From: Apostichopus japonicus
Lineage: Eukaryota > Echinodermata > Holothuroidea > Aspidochirotida > Stichopodidae
Direction of reading: 5' to 3'
Assembly: GCF_037975245.1 (NCBI RefSeq)
Contig: NC_092577.1
Coordinates: forward strand, 32,614,898-32,678,897
DNA: 64,000 nucleotides
The notes under the pieces are model-generated. The model saw nothing but the letters and a program-made list of their open reading frames with translations, was not told the DNA's origin and ran no database searches. The position numbers were made by a program, and so were the translations under genes. Positions 11,251-25,375 of this stretch are shown here, one piece after another (the first letter of the stretch is position 1; each line of letters starts with the position of its first letter).

Positions 11251-13380
11251 GCTCTAAAAGAACCCTATATATTTTGTATACATGTAACATGAAGGGACCT
11301 AGCAATAAGACAAAGACAGGAAGCGAAAGGCACTATAAGATAACGTATTAAACCTTTCCGTTTTCCAAAACTTTAAATTTCTTTTTTTTTCGCTAGTATA
11401 TATAGACTGTAGCATTTCAAACACACCCTCACATACACACACATATGGCTCATTCATATGGATGCGCCGACATGCGACCAGAAAATCAACCAACAAGCCA
11501 AGCCGCGCGGCTAATGGAATGTTTATGTCCGCTTGTGAAGTTGTCTTCGAAACCAGTCTCCAGGCATCCGGTTAGAAGATAAAGAAAACGAATTGAGAAA
11601 AAAGAAATGTTTCCTGGATACCCTTCAGTGGAGCTGTGATTCAACAGAGGGAAACTACATGGTTATTTTACCAGCCGGTTTCCGTTTACTGGCTGTGACG
11701 TTACGTAACAATTGCTCATCTCAGGAAGTTATGTACTGTATATCGCCTATAGCATAGTATAGTGTATGGCCGCTACTGTGAACATTATTCTTTTTTCTTG
11801 CTTCAAGAATAAGTGTGAATTAATTTGTCTACCACATACACGGGAGTCTCTTTCTTTGTCTAGAGACAAAGAAAGGGAAAGAGAGAGGCAAAGCGACCAC
11901 AAAAAAAAATACAGCTGATGTTGGTCGTCACAATTTTCTGGACGTTTTTAACCAAATCTATACCGAATATTTTTCAAACCAAGACATCAATAATTGATTA
12001 AATTAAGCACACCCCTCGTCTTGTTATTACATCAAATTAAACTTAATTAATTACTTAATCAATTAATGCGACTCGATCGATTGATACTATTTTCCTGCCA
12101 GTATAAATAATTCAGAAAGAAAATATAAACTCAGAGATATTCAAACATTTAGATTTTTTGTTGTTGTCCATTGTTTGAACAAAAAGTTGACTATAGTCAA
12201 ACTCACGGATAAAATTGTTAAAGGATAAAGAAGTTTGATTTAAACAGCAAATGAAAATAAAAATACATTTCAACAATTGTCTTTCATGCTTTTAAATTTG
12301 AATAAACATAAGTCTATGCTGATGACCAACGATGCTTTCTAATTTTCGTATCAAATAACGTCGAAATATTCAACTGATATTCAACTTCAACTGTGCCGAT
12401 ATTTGTCTTACCCAAAGTTACCGTAGAATGACAATAGAAGACTTATAAATAATCTTTTAAGTTCAAAAGACTCGTTCTGGTTTGTCTTTGGTAAATTTTG
12501 CAGAAATCAAAATACTTAAGTCGACTTAATTTTCCAATAAATTAACATTCCAGGGAAAACGATAATCTATATACTGCAGTGTTCAGATTTTGTTTAAATA
12601 GCGTAGACGTTTTCATGGTTCTGAAATTTGTCTCTAAATAAAAAACTGTAGTTCCTTCCGTATATTTACAAAAGAAAGCTTCCTTCCTATCATTTTACTT
12701 GGTATCGAGCAAATTTAACCAATTTTTACGTATACCAATTTGGAGATACGATACTATATGCATGAATAAATTATTTCTTTCATGAACTGTGAAATTCCAT
12801 CAGTAACATATGACTAGCGGTTATTGTGCAATTAGTGTTCCTATAACCATATTATAACAGTTCTCACCATGCATAGGACCTATTACAAGTTTTTAGGCGA
12901 TTATTAACCAGGATAAACTATACATAAAATGAGTATTTTATCATCTACAATGCAAACAGGAGACTCCAGTCGAACGCCCTGGACAGATTTTTACACATTG
13001 ACTTGTTGACTTTGGTTGATAAGGGGACGTAACCGTTTATAGTTTCAAGTACTTGAAAATAAAATATATAATCAAAGAAGACGAAGAAGAAAAACATATT
13101 TATATAATGGAGAAGAAAAAACCCACGATAAAAATATAGTTTTTGGGGCGAGTTTATCAATTGTTGTCTTTGTTAAACCTTTTCATCATAACTTTGATAA
13201 TGTTTTTGTACGATCGATAAAATACCGAATTATAAGGAATTTTTTTAACCTCAGATTTTAATTACTAACTTAGTAGGAAACAATTATTGTGAGTTCGAGA
13301 CAAGAATATCTGAAAGGAGATAGTGTCTCCATAGTGACGTAATTTTACCGAGATTACATGAATAAATGATTTGCTATATA

Positions 13381-13382
13381 GT

Positions 13383-13436
<54 letters not shown>
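13381..13436. repeat. (TA)n microsatellite
   Basis: Long uninterrupted TA run of about 50 bases. Confidence 0.97.
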
Positions 13437-13438
<2 letters not shown>

Positions 13439-16400
13439 TTCCAAATAAAGTCAACTCAAAATGCCTTCAACCAAAACTGAAGAAAAGTTTTTTTTTCAAT
13501 TCGTCACTCTTCATTTGTTTTCTTTTTTTCTAAATTAAAGGATGCAAATTCAATTGAAATAGCTATAAAACAGAATAAAATATGGTCAAACAGATCAAAT
13601 CATTCTCAAAACTTAATGGTCTAAAGCGAAAGCTGATACCTTATACTCAAACTTTCAAAGATTTACGCGCGTGAATTGACTCTCCGTATAACAAAGTTTT
13701 ACTCATTCAACGCCCGTTATGTAACGCAAACCGCAGAAACCGTCAAATAACCAGAAAACAGCCAAAATGTCGACCCTACGGCAGCATCTCTGGTAGCACA
13801 AATTCACGTAATACAAAAATGTGTTACTAATTTATCTGTATGGTTTAGGTTTGCTGTTGCAAAACGCTACGTTCAAATATAGAAACCTCTTTGTGTTTCA
13901 TAAATTTAATGTCTTGTTAAACTCTTTTTTTTTCCGCCAGTGATTTTATTTTAAATTTATGACTTATTTTCGTAATTTAAGGATATTTTAAATCATGTAG
14001 GTTTCATTCTTTTACCTCTTCTAAATTTACGTTCGTTATAAAGTCATATCTATAACAAATTAAAACCACTAAAATACTTTCCATATTGAGAAGTTTGTTT
14101 TCCTGTGGGAAGAACCAATGCACACCATATAGTACATTGGAGTTGGTTAAACAGACCCAAACGCCACTCCCCTCCTTATTCAATCCTGGATTCATCCCTG
14201 CTAATATACCCACCAGTATTGATAACATTTCCATCATATTTTCAATCCATATTCAAAGTAAATCTCTTTCTGCGCTTGTCAGTCAGAAATTATATTTGTT
14301 TTTGTGACAAATTTGTAAAGTTGTTCACTAAATTGATTTCATTTTTTCCCCCTTCAAATTAATTCCAGTCCAATTTACTTGTTTAATTCACCTCACAATG
14401 CCGCTGTTATTTCCACCTTTATTTTGTCGACAAAATACTAATATCTCTTTGGAATTAATATCAAGTTTGTTATCTAATCGCTCTTCTCTCCTTAATACTC
14501 CCAACGGTTCAGAACTTTCAGCCATATTTTCAAATTTTAATAGGGAAAGAAATATTGTCAATATACATAGTATGTAAGTTACGTCCTTATAGTTTGCTTG
14601 TATAAGTTTTCATAATTATTCGAACAGCGATTAAAACAATTATTCACATAAACCGAATTATAGCCTATATATATAACCTTTTTAAACAAAGGGGTATATT
14701 GTATATTTTTTTGTCTTAAATAGACGGAAACTTGTTCAACAATATCTTTACGACTTCTCCGCGTACAATAGACACCACGTGACACCCCCATAACACCACG
14801 TTACACCCCTATAACACCGCAGGGACACAGTGTTTGCCTCTCGCCTCAAACAGGCTGTAAATTACTATCCAAAATAGTAATACTTTTCCTATGGAAATTT
14901 AAACGTTCCGTTAGTTTTAATATCTAAGGCAATAATTTTGCCAATTCAATTGAAGTTTAAATGAAAATTTTAGCTGAATTTCTTTGATGAAAAGAAAATT
15001 GGACTTTGTTTTCTTTTGGTCTTATCTCAAAAGTTAGGAAAGGAAATTTATATTGTTAAACTTTCTCAAATGAAGTTTGTTCATGTTTGTCATATATAGT
15101 TATAACTATTTTGGATGAACAAGTGCATGACTTATTAATTTCGTGTACTAACCAACGGGGAAGGTTTAGGTGTGTGTGGGGGGGGGGGGGGTGGATCGGA
15201 CATAGAGAGATTGGGAAAATATGAAACATAGCCTTATTAGCCAAAAAGTTATGAAACATGCTCGAGACGAATACGCCAACATAAGGTTTGGAAACAATTA
15301 AATTCAGCAACCTCTTCATCAACTCAACATAGCCTGCGCTAACAAGAACGATCACGCATTTTTTTCCTTAATTTTTCTCGGTTATATTTGTGTTACACAA
15401 GAAGAATCAGAATATATAACCATTTACGGTAATATTGACAAATTGGCGTACCCTTCAGACACCACCCACCACTCTATATATCAGTGTGCACCCCAAACAG
15501 TTGCAATAAACCCTTCTCGTTAACACAGGCAGGAAGTGAAACTCTCATTTTGTTGTTCACTTTCACAGCCGAGGACGGAAATAAACAAGACTTTTCATCT
15601 AATAACTTCTCTGACTAAAACAGGAAAGCATCGCGTTGGTTTCTTTTGTCACCAAATGTGTATGTGTGTGTGTTTGTCTATTTGTTCGTCTGTTCGCGGA
15701 ATGAATGTTTAATTGGGGTGATGTGTTGTTTTGTATTATTGTTTACTACCTAGCTTTTTATTGTCTGTTTAACTTGTTTAGGTGGGAAATAACAAATCGA
15801 TACAACAATGTTCTGTGTATAGTTGATGTGGCTTGCGCATGGGCGAAGGGATTCCCCATCTCAATCGACAGTCGGTGGCAACCGTTCTATCGGACCACTC
15901 CTGTGGATACAAGACGACGAACTTCCATAAATTAGGCGGCGGGAAGGGCCAGGGAGTAGGGGAGGGGGTTGGTTCAGAATGTGGCTCCCACCTTAAACAG
16001 AAACCTTGTGCACTGTAATTGTGTTCATATAATTTTAGACTACATGTTAGCGTATGGCTAAACGTGGGGTAAAATATGTGACCAAAGAGGGGTGTACTTA
16101 TGTATCTAGACATTTGCGGTAAAAGCAGCCTTGTTGCAGTACTGCAATCCTAACTGTGACACTTGTTTGGAATTTTTTTATGATATGGATATGTATATAT
16201 TAAACACCGACGTGGGAAGGGGGGGGGTGTCTATTACTGTTTAATGAAATGTGCGTGGATGCAGAATGGTGCTATAATTTCCAATATTATTAACTTGTTT
16301 TGGGATATTTGACGCAGGAAATGTTGACGTACCCCATGCACTACGAAAGACTATTTCCTCCTACCCAGGAAAATGTTGACATCCAAAATGGAAGGGATGG

Positions 16401-19400
16401 GAGAAGGGGGGGGGGGTATGCGTATATGTATCTGTCGCACCCGCTCTTTCGTAATAGCCTCTTTACACAATAGAACGCATTACTGTTACTGAAGAGTGGA
16501 AAGGACTAATAGCGTGAAAATAATCCATAAATAACGATAAATATTAAAACCCTTTTATAATTACCCTTCTTTTTACATTAAACATTATTTTTTTTACAAT
16601 GGAACACTAACACATGATCCGGTACAAACAAAAATCGATCAAAAGGTTTGATTGATTCACAATAGAATTAATTCCAGGGGTAATGAGTGAATCTTAATTA
16701 GTTTTTCATTTATTGGTCTTTTTTGAGGAAGGGTTCACCACTATATCTCCAAAAGTAAGAATACCGCGCTTCTTTTACGCAATCCTTGTTTCTAATTAAT
16801 ACTTGGGTGGGATTTTGTCCATAGATTTAAAAACTTCAACCTTAATGTGTTTAAATAAACTCGTTAAGGATAATTCATACAAAGGGATATAAATCAAGAC
16901 AATACTAATCCCTCTGTAATTATCCATTGAAAACAACATACTCTCAAATTATTAAACTGTTCGCAATTTCTCTTTTCAGGCTTGTTTCCCCCCATTATAC
17001 CAGTCTTGATGTACACTAATCCCCTGTTATTGATGGTCCCCCCTCCCTCCATTATACCTGGGTGGTACTAAAATGTACAGTTACTACAGTAATAAGCTCC
17101 TCTTCACAGACTGTGCGTCACAAATCTGGTTTCTGTTTTGTTTCAAAGATTGACCGAGCCGTTTCACAAGCTTTGTGGTTCGAAATTTTTGAACGCATCC
17201 TTCTTAATCGTCGAACAATGAAAATGCGATTACAGATGTCAAACTTTTATAATAATGAGCCTGACCAGAAATACTTTCCAGCTTTTACAAACTTGACTGA
17301 ACAACTTTTTGCCTCCTCCTTCTTCTTCTCTCCACTTGTCTTTCTGGTAAAACGGCTTGCGTTTTTTAGCCATAGGCATTGAATAACAACAGTGTTAAAT
17401 GAAGCATATGTGTATGCTTGTGTTGTGTCACGTCAGCCTGTAACAGACTCCTTAAATGGTTTTGCGGGAGATGTTATAACGGAAGAGAGGAGGGAAAAAA
17501 GAATCTCCTCGACTTCTTTTGTCTTTACGACACCTTAATTGGTCAAATGAAGAAATAAAACTGTCCAGAGTATCGACGTTTGCAATAAATATTACAGAAC
17601 ATAATGAGCCGGTAATGATAAACAATGGCTTTACAGATCCTACCAAAAGAATGGACCTGTCATTTTGTCAACAAAAGAGAGGGATGTTAAGCAGATGTTA
17701 TTGTAGTTTTATTTTGATAATTGAAATCTAAAACAAAGAAACCGTATCCCTCTGTCAGACAGAAGAGATGAAGGGGTGGGGGGGGGGGGAAGGGAGGGAG
17801 GCTTGTAAGTGGAAAATAATTGCAAAAGTTTTTTCTTTACTTTTTCGAAATTTCTGGCGTATCTGTTTTGAAAATTTGATAATGATCATAATATAGGATA
17901 TTGAAGCTGTATATTAAATTAAAAACAAAACAAACAAACAGACAAAAACAAAACGAACAAAGAGAATGAATAACGAAATGAAAGGAAATGAAAAGCATGG
18001 CTTCGCTTTCAAAGTTTATAGTCTTTATAAGTTGACACTGTTAAGTTTTCTATATTTCTCGATATTACTAATAAGCATACGTTAACAGTGCAAACTGCAT
18101 ACCGTTCCGTGGTTCGTCATTATAGCTTGGTTACATAGTCAAGTTATATTTCCAAGTAACTGATTTCAAAATACGGATCATTTTGGAATTTCGTATTTTT
18201 ACTGATTTCCATTTTGACATGTGATTAATGTAGTCAGATCAAGAAAATGTGTGGACGCTTCTCAGTTCTGATGGGTGAAGAAATTCGTCAAAATTGAATA
18301 AATCATTGGAGTTTTATGTTCGTTTTGGTAAACAAAAAACACTGAATTTGAACAACTGACTTCTTATATTTTGAATAATAATACTCGGTAAGATAAGAAG
18401 TTTCGAGAAATCGGTCAAATTTGGCAACTTTAAGCGAGAGATTGCAATAGAGATGAAAGAATAATAATTTACGAGCGATTTTACAAACATCAAACATTTG
18501 TGTTATAAAGATCTGTTTGTTGGAATAAGTAAAATTCGAAATTATACAAATCGTAAGCTATGAGTGAATAGATCACGTGGTTATACAATATTCATTTAAC
18601 ATAAAAACATAAATTGGACATCTTTGAGAGCAATAAAATATATCTGTTTGTTCATTTCTTATTGCTTTGTTGCTTTATTTAAAACTAGTCAATTTGTTAT
18701 TATTTTTTGGTTGGTTAAAACTATATCAAGGTAGCCGTACGCGTAGTATTCAAGAACATAGAAATTTAGCTACAAAACATAAAATTAAAATAAAATATTT
18801 TGGAAGATCAAAGTGCCTTTTTGTTTAATTTTTTTTTTAATAGGAATGGTTTCTTTTCATGTTTTTATAAAGTGTATGTGTAGTTTCTTTTCTTGCCAGA
18901 TGACTTGGTCGAACTTTCTAAAACAGATTTTTACCCTCAGATGACTAACATGCTTAATATAGTTGGTTCATCATTTTAAAATTGAATTTCATATACATAA
19001 GTTTCCAACTTTTAATTTCCTAGCTTTCTTTTCTCATATTTACAAAAAAGTGTTTAAAGAAAAAATAATATCTTTGAATCATATAACCACTACCGTGTAG
19101 TTATAATTTACCTTCCGAGTTAAAGATTACCGCCTTAAGAACTTTTTAAGATCAAATATATTTTTTCCATGTCGACACACTAGTGCCAAGAATCATATAT
19201 TTTCGTACAGTCCAACCACTTACATCAGTAAATTCGTAAAGAGTTGCCCAACAACAATATCTTCCTGACCAAATATGACAACCCTCCACCCTTTCCCTCA
19301 TCCCAACCTCCACCCCATCCTCCTCCACTCCTTCCACCACCCTCCCCACCCCACCCTCCATCCTCCTCCGGTATAAGAACCATCATCATATCTACTAAAG

Positions 19401-22400
19401 CATTTCTTTTAGTTTAGTTTTAGCGAATGTAAACATTGGTTTTATCAAACAGTCCAACTTTTGGTTTCACAATAATAATAATAATAATGCTCGCGATAGA
19501 CCATGGCTCACATTATAGCCATCCCCCGCGGTTTCGTTTCAACAAAACTATATCAATACAAAAAACACTGAATTACCAAATAAATCAATGCTCAATGTAT
19601 GCCGGTCGTGACAAAATAATATGCGACCTGCAGTTTTTGCTGTATCGTTCAAACTGTACCATTCAAAATCTAAATATAATAATCGAAAATCATACAAGAA
19701 AATTCACTTCTATTGTGTATTAAAGTTTACTTCGAAGTGACCCAAATAGAGTTAAATGGGAATGGAATAATATTTTAGTCAAAAGACAATCACTGAAAAA
19801 AATCTTTACGGCATTGATTCCAAGACAGAAAGTTACCACCAATTATTTATTTTCCCCCTCCCTTTCTGCTACCAGCACTGCATTCGCGTAGGGTTATATA
19901 CACGGTGGTGTATCAATGAAAACAGCTGCTAAGTAAAAAGGTTTTAACCCCACAATTAGAGGGACCAACAGCTTACCCCAATTCGACTCAAAAGAGTCAC
20001 AAAATTGTCTTAACTTTGTACATTAGTGTACGAGTCATTGGTAAAATGATTTGCCCAACATTTTGTTGAAAGAATGTTAAAGTCAAGTTGGTCTGACTTT
20101 TTTTTTAAACGAGATGGGAATGAAAACTGTTATAAATAAGCTGTTTAAGAGTTTAGACATTAAACTATAACAAAATTTTAAAGTAAAACAAGACAAACGA
20201 ATATGAGAGAACTGTTGTCAGACCAAGACACATTGTACCACACTATGGCGATTTAAAGGAGTAGACGCTTGAAATATTGTTAATAGTAGGGAAGTGTTTC
20301 TACCAAACACGAAAGTAAGCTCATGCGGCATTTCAATTCTTCCTGTCTTCATTGTTTTTAACTTCTTTTTTTTTTGAGGGGTAGGGGGTTGACAACCACA
20401 TGATGCACATTTAATGTATATTAATTATAACTCATCTAATATCATCAAAACAACCTACAACTTACCAAGTATCTTATTATTTTGTTAACTTTTCAGGCCC
20501 TTGTGCTTACGACACCATGTTACATTTATGATAATAAATACTTCTGAATAATCATCTAAACATCTTACAAACCATATACTTTATTTTGTGTACCCCTTTA
20601 CGACCCTTCCCCTCCCTCCCCTTCCCTACCACCGCGAAATGACACGAACATACAAGGCTAAAAGACATTTATTTTTATTTTTATCGTATTTGTTATTTGA
20701 ACGTGGTATAGACTTTATATGCTATTAACGTGAAGATTTAACCAGGGATTGGTACTTACTTATATTGATCACTAAACTTAACCTGTTTACTTTACGGACT
20801 TTTATTAATATTTACAAAGCACATAACGAAATAGTTTTAAACTATTTATTATCTGCCATTTACTAAATACAGTTTTATTGTATAGCATAGACTGTTTATA
20901 ACCCAAAGAAACCGTCACATTACTACAGGTGAAGTGGGTTTGGTGGAGCTATTTGTTGTACGTGGGATGAAAGGTCTTAGAGACATTTGCTTGCACACAA
21001 AATGTAAAGCCTATACAACGCTTGATCAGTTACAGGCCTATAATAATCGCTATATGTGCACAAAATCTTACGGAGTTATAGTTGGAAATAATCGTAAGCA
21101 TTTGAAAATTAAAAAAAAAATAAAATAAAAGTAGCTACTTACCAATAATTTATAGTACACTGATAAACTTTAAAACTTTTTATATCCAATAATTATTTTG
21201 TGTGCTAATTTGGGTCTTATCCTTTGTTTTCTTTCTTCTACTTTTTTGTTTGAATATTATATTGACGATATGGACCATACATAAAATATATCATATGAAA
21301 CAATTTTATTTTTCAGATATTATAGCCTATTCTAAAAAGTTACAGTTATAGTATTGGCTACATGTGTAATGAGAATCTGGCAATTTAGTGCGGTGGAATC
21401 CGAAACAAGAATAAACTTTTGTTTTTAAAAGTATAATATTCCACTGGCACTGTCAAGAATTCTCTAAATTTCAGACTTAAAGTTTCAGTATAAACTACCG
21501 TAGTTGAGTATGTGATAGGATTATCAGGGTAAAGGGGACTTATAAATTTTAAAATATTGATAAATTTTAAGAACGAAACGCTGATGGTAAATGGTAAGAC
21601 TGTGTTATTGTACATCACCTCCCCCCCCCCCCTCGGCAAGCAGTCCATATTAATTTATTACGATAAAACAAACTTTTAAAAAACATGTATTGACGGGACC
21701 CACCTGAAAATTTTCCGTGAAGATGATAAGCTAGTTGTTAAATATTTCCATGTTATTCCAAATATTATTTCTTAACACAAAACTTTTTCTCTGTTGTTGT
21801 AGGTATAAGAATGTATATAAATCCCTTGCATTGAAACTAATAATTCCGTACTGATTTACACGCACATAAAACACAGACATACATACATACATATATACAC
21901 ATGCACAACACTCGGATATCAATTACTTGGGTGTTCAAATCAACATATCTAAATGACAGTAAATTTATACCGTTATCAAGTAAAAAAATATATGATGAGT
22001 TTGAGAACGATTATCTCTTTGCCCACTTACGGCATTATTTACCGTATGTAGCATGAGACTATATAGCAGTAGTATATACAACCCTATTATCAGATAGATT
22101 AAGTTTGGCCTATACCTACCTTCCGACTTGTAGATAGGACATAGATAGTGGCCAGCCACACGAACTAAAAACCCTATCGTGCCTTCTTATCAGGTGCCTC
22201 GTTGAGCCTTCTGTTCTAGAACGCACAAACAAATCCGTCTGACATCAACGGGGAATAGAGAAGAGACCAACAGAAAAAAAGTTTTTATCTTAACAGTAGA
22301 ACGAGTTCGACTTCCAAAGCGATAGGGCAAAGTAGACACAGATAGGATAGGGCAAAAGAAAACTCTTTTTCGAACGGCAGAAAGTTGGTTTGTTTTTGGC

Positions 22401-22589
22401 TTCCAGTTTTGCAATTTTTTATGCACAGTTTGCAAAATATGGTGACAGATAGCTGGGCAAGAGCCGGCTATCAAACCTTTCCTTTTTGGAGTTTTTAGCG
22501 TGTAGGAGGTTTACTTAGTCTGTTTTAGCATTACCCAAGCTTCGATCAGTAAAGAAGCGCTTACGCCGACACAGTAGCATACATAACCT

Positions 22590-22640
22590 TCTCTGATTGG
22601 TTGTATTAGATTGTGACGTCACATCAAGTTTGCAGATCGG
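22590..22640 (+). promoter_or_regulatory. CCAAT-type box plus full CRE palindrome
   Basis: GATTGGTTG (an inverted CCAAT box) at about 22595 is followed by TGACGTCA at 22614-22621. A donor-like GTGGTGAGT occurs about 30 bases further on. The set resembles a small promoter for an unplaced transcript, possibly noncoding or the distal GATA 5' UTR on either strand. No transcript evidence is available. Confidence 0.25.
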
Positions 22641-22874
22641 CATCGTGGTGAGTCAAGTCATCGCGGAATGATTTGCAAAGTGGGTTTGTTGCATCTGGAC
22701 AAGAAAATACATGCCTAACTGAGCGGCCTGACTGCCAGCAATTGTGGTTTTCATTGATTTAATATTGTGTAAGAGTTGCTGAAGGATAAAAAGAAGAAAA
22801 TTAGCGTTATAAACTACACAAACAATAACCTACAAATAGTGGCGAGCGAGCACAGGACTTTAAAAGTGAGGGAG

Positions 22875-23740
22875 GGGATATACCGACTGACTTAGGTAGG
22901 GTGCTGAAGTTTTTTTTTTGTAAGGGCCAGTGGCGAATGAAGGATTTTTATAAAGGAGGGGGACTACACTGGGGGGGGGGGGTCGTTTTTAGCCGACTCA
23001 TATTGTGGGGGTGGGGATCCTCCACAGCAAAAATTAAACATCAAATTTTAGACATCAAATGGTCTTAACTTCTGAGGCATCTTTAGATTGTAATTTAGGT
23101 TTATATAAGTAACTCGAAAAAAGGCGAGATATCGCTAATGAATAATACTCAACAACTCCACAATGCAGGTAAAGACCTGAATCTTCATGCCTACACAGAA
23201 GATTGTGCTAATAAATAATAATAACATTTAAAAAAATCCCTCGACTGATGAAGGTTTAGGGAGTCTGAAATTGTATGGGAGGGCCAGAGGTGGGAAGGAA
23301 GGATTGAATAAATGAGGAAGACTGCACTGGGGTCGTTGTAGCAGACTCCTGTGTAGGGGGGGGGGGGTCTGAGGTCCTCCCCGAGAAAAAAGTAATACGA
23401 CCATTAGAAATCAAGTTTTAGATTATAATTCTGGACTTTATACTGTAGCTCTACATCGGATGGTTCTGCTAAAAATATAATAATATAATCAAAATTCCCA
23501 GACTGATTAAGGTAGAGGGGCCTGAACCTTTATGGGTGAGCCAGATGCGAATGGAGGTTTTTTTATAATGGAGGGGGTGCTGCCCTGTGGTCATTGCAGA
23601 AGTCTCGTATGTTGGGGGTTGGGGTGGGGGTCTTCCTCCAGAAAACAATTGATAAAAATTAGTCAAAATAGTCAAATGGCACATTCATAGACTATAAGTT
23701 AGGTCTATATAAGAAGCCCTAAATGCAAGGCTTTTGCTAA
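22875..23740. repeat. Three degenerate copies of a ~250-300-bp repeat
   Basis: Three blocks (about 22880-23130, 23230-23460 and 23500-23735) share in order: a GGGCCAG/GAGCCAG word, GAA(T)GGA, a G-rich run after CTGCACTGGGGTCGTT-like sequence, a TCCTCC motif, and CAAAT...AGATTATAA...TATAT-AAG. They are in the same orientation and strongly diverged. Unit boundaries are approximate. Confidence 0.75.
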
Positions 23741-25375
23741 TAAATACTTTGCGTGAGGTTGTAAAGGGGGGTGGGCGGTGGGGGGTACAACATTATAGGT
23801 GGTTCACTTCTTCTCCCTCCGGCAGAATGCAAAAAAGGTCTCCGACTGAACCATATCCACCGACTGTCAATCGGAGATGTTGTCACCACCCCTCCCCCCC
23901 ACCCTTGCGGAACTCCAATGCCTACAGATATCATTATTTCATTATTTCAATGTCAAAATATATCTACTTCTAGTTTTGAGTTTTTTTTTATCTTCGTTAA
24001 CACTAACAGACTAATATAGGGCAGTTATTGAAGATGTCACCCTGTTTTTGTTGTCCTACATTTATCTTTTGTGTGTGTGTGTGTATGTGTGTCTGTGTGT
24101 TTAAGAACTTAAAGCAGCTGATTGTGTCTGTGAAGTACATTATTGATCAATGTACAAGATGTAAAGGGATAGGCCTAATACATTCACATACGCCAATCTC
24201 ATTACCATTTTACACCTAGTTTAATTCACTATATAATAATATGTGTACATGAAACGAAATGTGTGAGCCATCAACATTACTACGGAGGAGTATAAAGACC
24301 ATTCACGTTACAACTGAGAACTGAGAATAACCTTATACAACTTAAATCCTCTCCACCATGCAGGCAGAATGCTTATAGTGTGGCGGGGAAGTTCTTGTTG
24401 ACTGTTTGAACATCAGTGACCAATATTCGACTTCCTAGCATATTTGGCAACAATGCTAAGAACCTTTGTTTTGCCACGTGCCGTAATGTTTCTTGTTATG
24501 CATGCATTATTATACAAGAACCTGAACGCGTTTAGGCCTATTACAATTAAACGCTATATGTATTCGTTTTAATACGAATGTACTGTATTCGTTAACTAAT
24601 GTAGGCCTACTGTATAGTCACTAATGTAATATAACGTTAACAATGTACTATGTAATTACCGTATGTGAAGAACGAGCTAATAAGATGGATCAAGTGATCC
24701 TCAATGGGATCATGTTCTTGTACATTTAGCCATAGGCTATTAATGAAACTCACACATCAGCTTTAAAACTTCACCATCATGAGGTTTGTAAACACCGACC
24801 GATTGAAGTACAAAAGATCGTGGGCCCCGTGTATAAACTATCTCCTTGAAATACGAAAGAGAGCAACAAAATAATATCTTTCTGTAATGAACAACACGTT
24901 TGAAGTTGGCCCAATGTCAAAACAAGTCTGAGGTCATACATGTGGGCGTGTTCTAATATTTGTCAATTTTTACCGAATGTTTGGAATCTACGGAATTCAA
25001 GGTGCAGCAAAAAGAAGACGTTTTTTTTTATGGAGTTATAACCATGCACATTCTCAATGTTTTACATCGTAGCATATTTACTTGCTTTAAACTTTGCACA
25101 TTTGTTCGACTGTTTTCTAGAAAGAAGTGACATTTTGCACTTAGTTTTCTTAAGTAGGATTTGCGAGCAAATATATGAAAAAGGGGAAATAAAATTTACA
25201 AAAAAAAAACGAATTAATACTTGGCGCGTATTTATAAACTATGTGACTCTCTCGGTATGGAAAGTTTTGATATTTTTCTTTTCAAGCCCTCACACTTGCA
25301 ACCCCGACGTTCGTGTATCTGAGTGCCATGATAATAAGAACACAATTATTTACCTTTCTTGTGGGTAATGATGGT

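Larger units (their letters stand above)
10669..22500. other. Region upstream of the GATA gene; no gene recognised
   Basis: Upstream (in gene sense) of the GATA exon and expected to contain its 5' UTR exon(s), promoter and enhancers, none of which can be located firmly. No ORF here has recognisable protein similarity. Visible structure: a 29-31-bp minisatellite at 11161-11245, a perfect 12-bp-arm palindrome at 11850-11875, a TA tract at 13383-13434, poly-G tracts near 15177, 16217, 16407 and 17776, and scattered AT-rich DNA. Confidence 0.6.
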
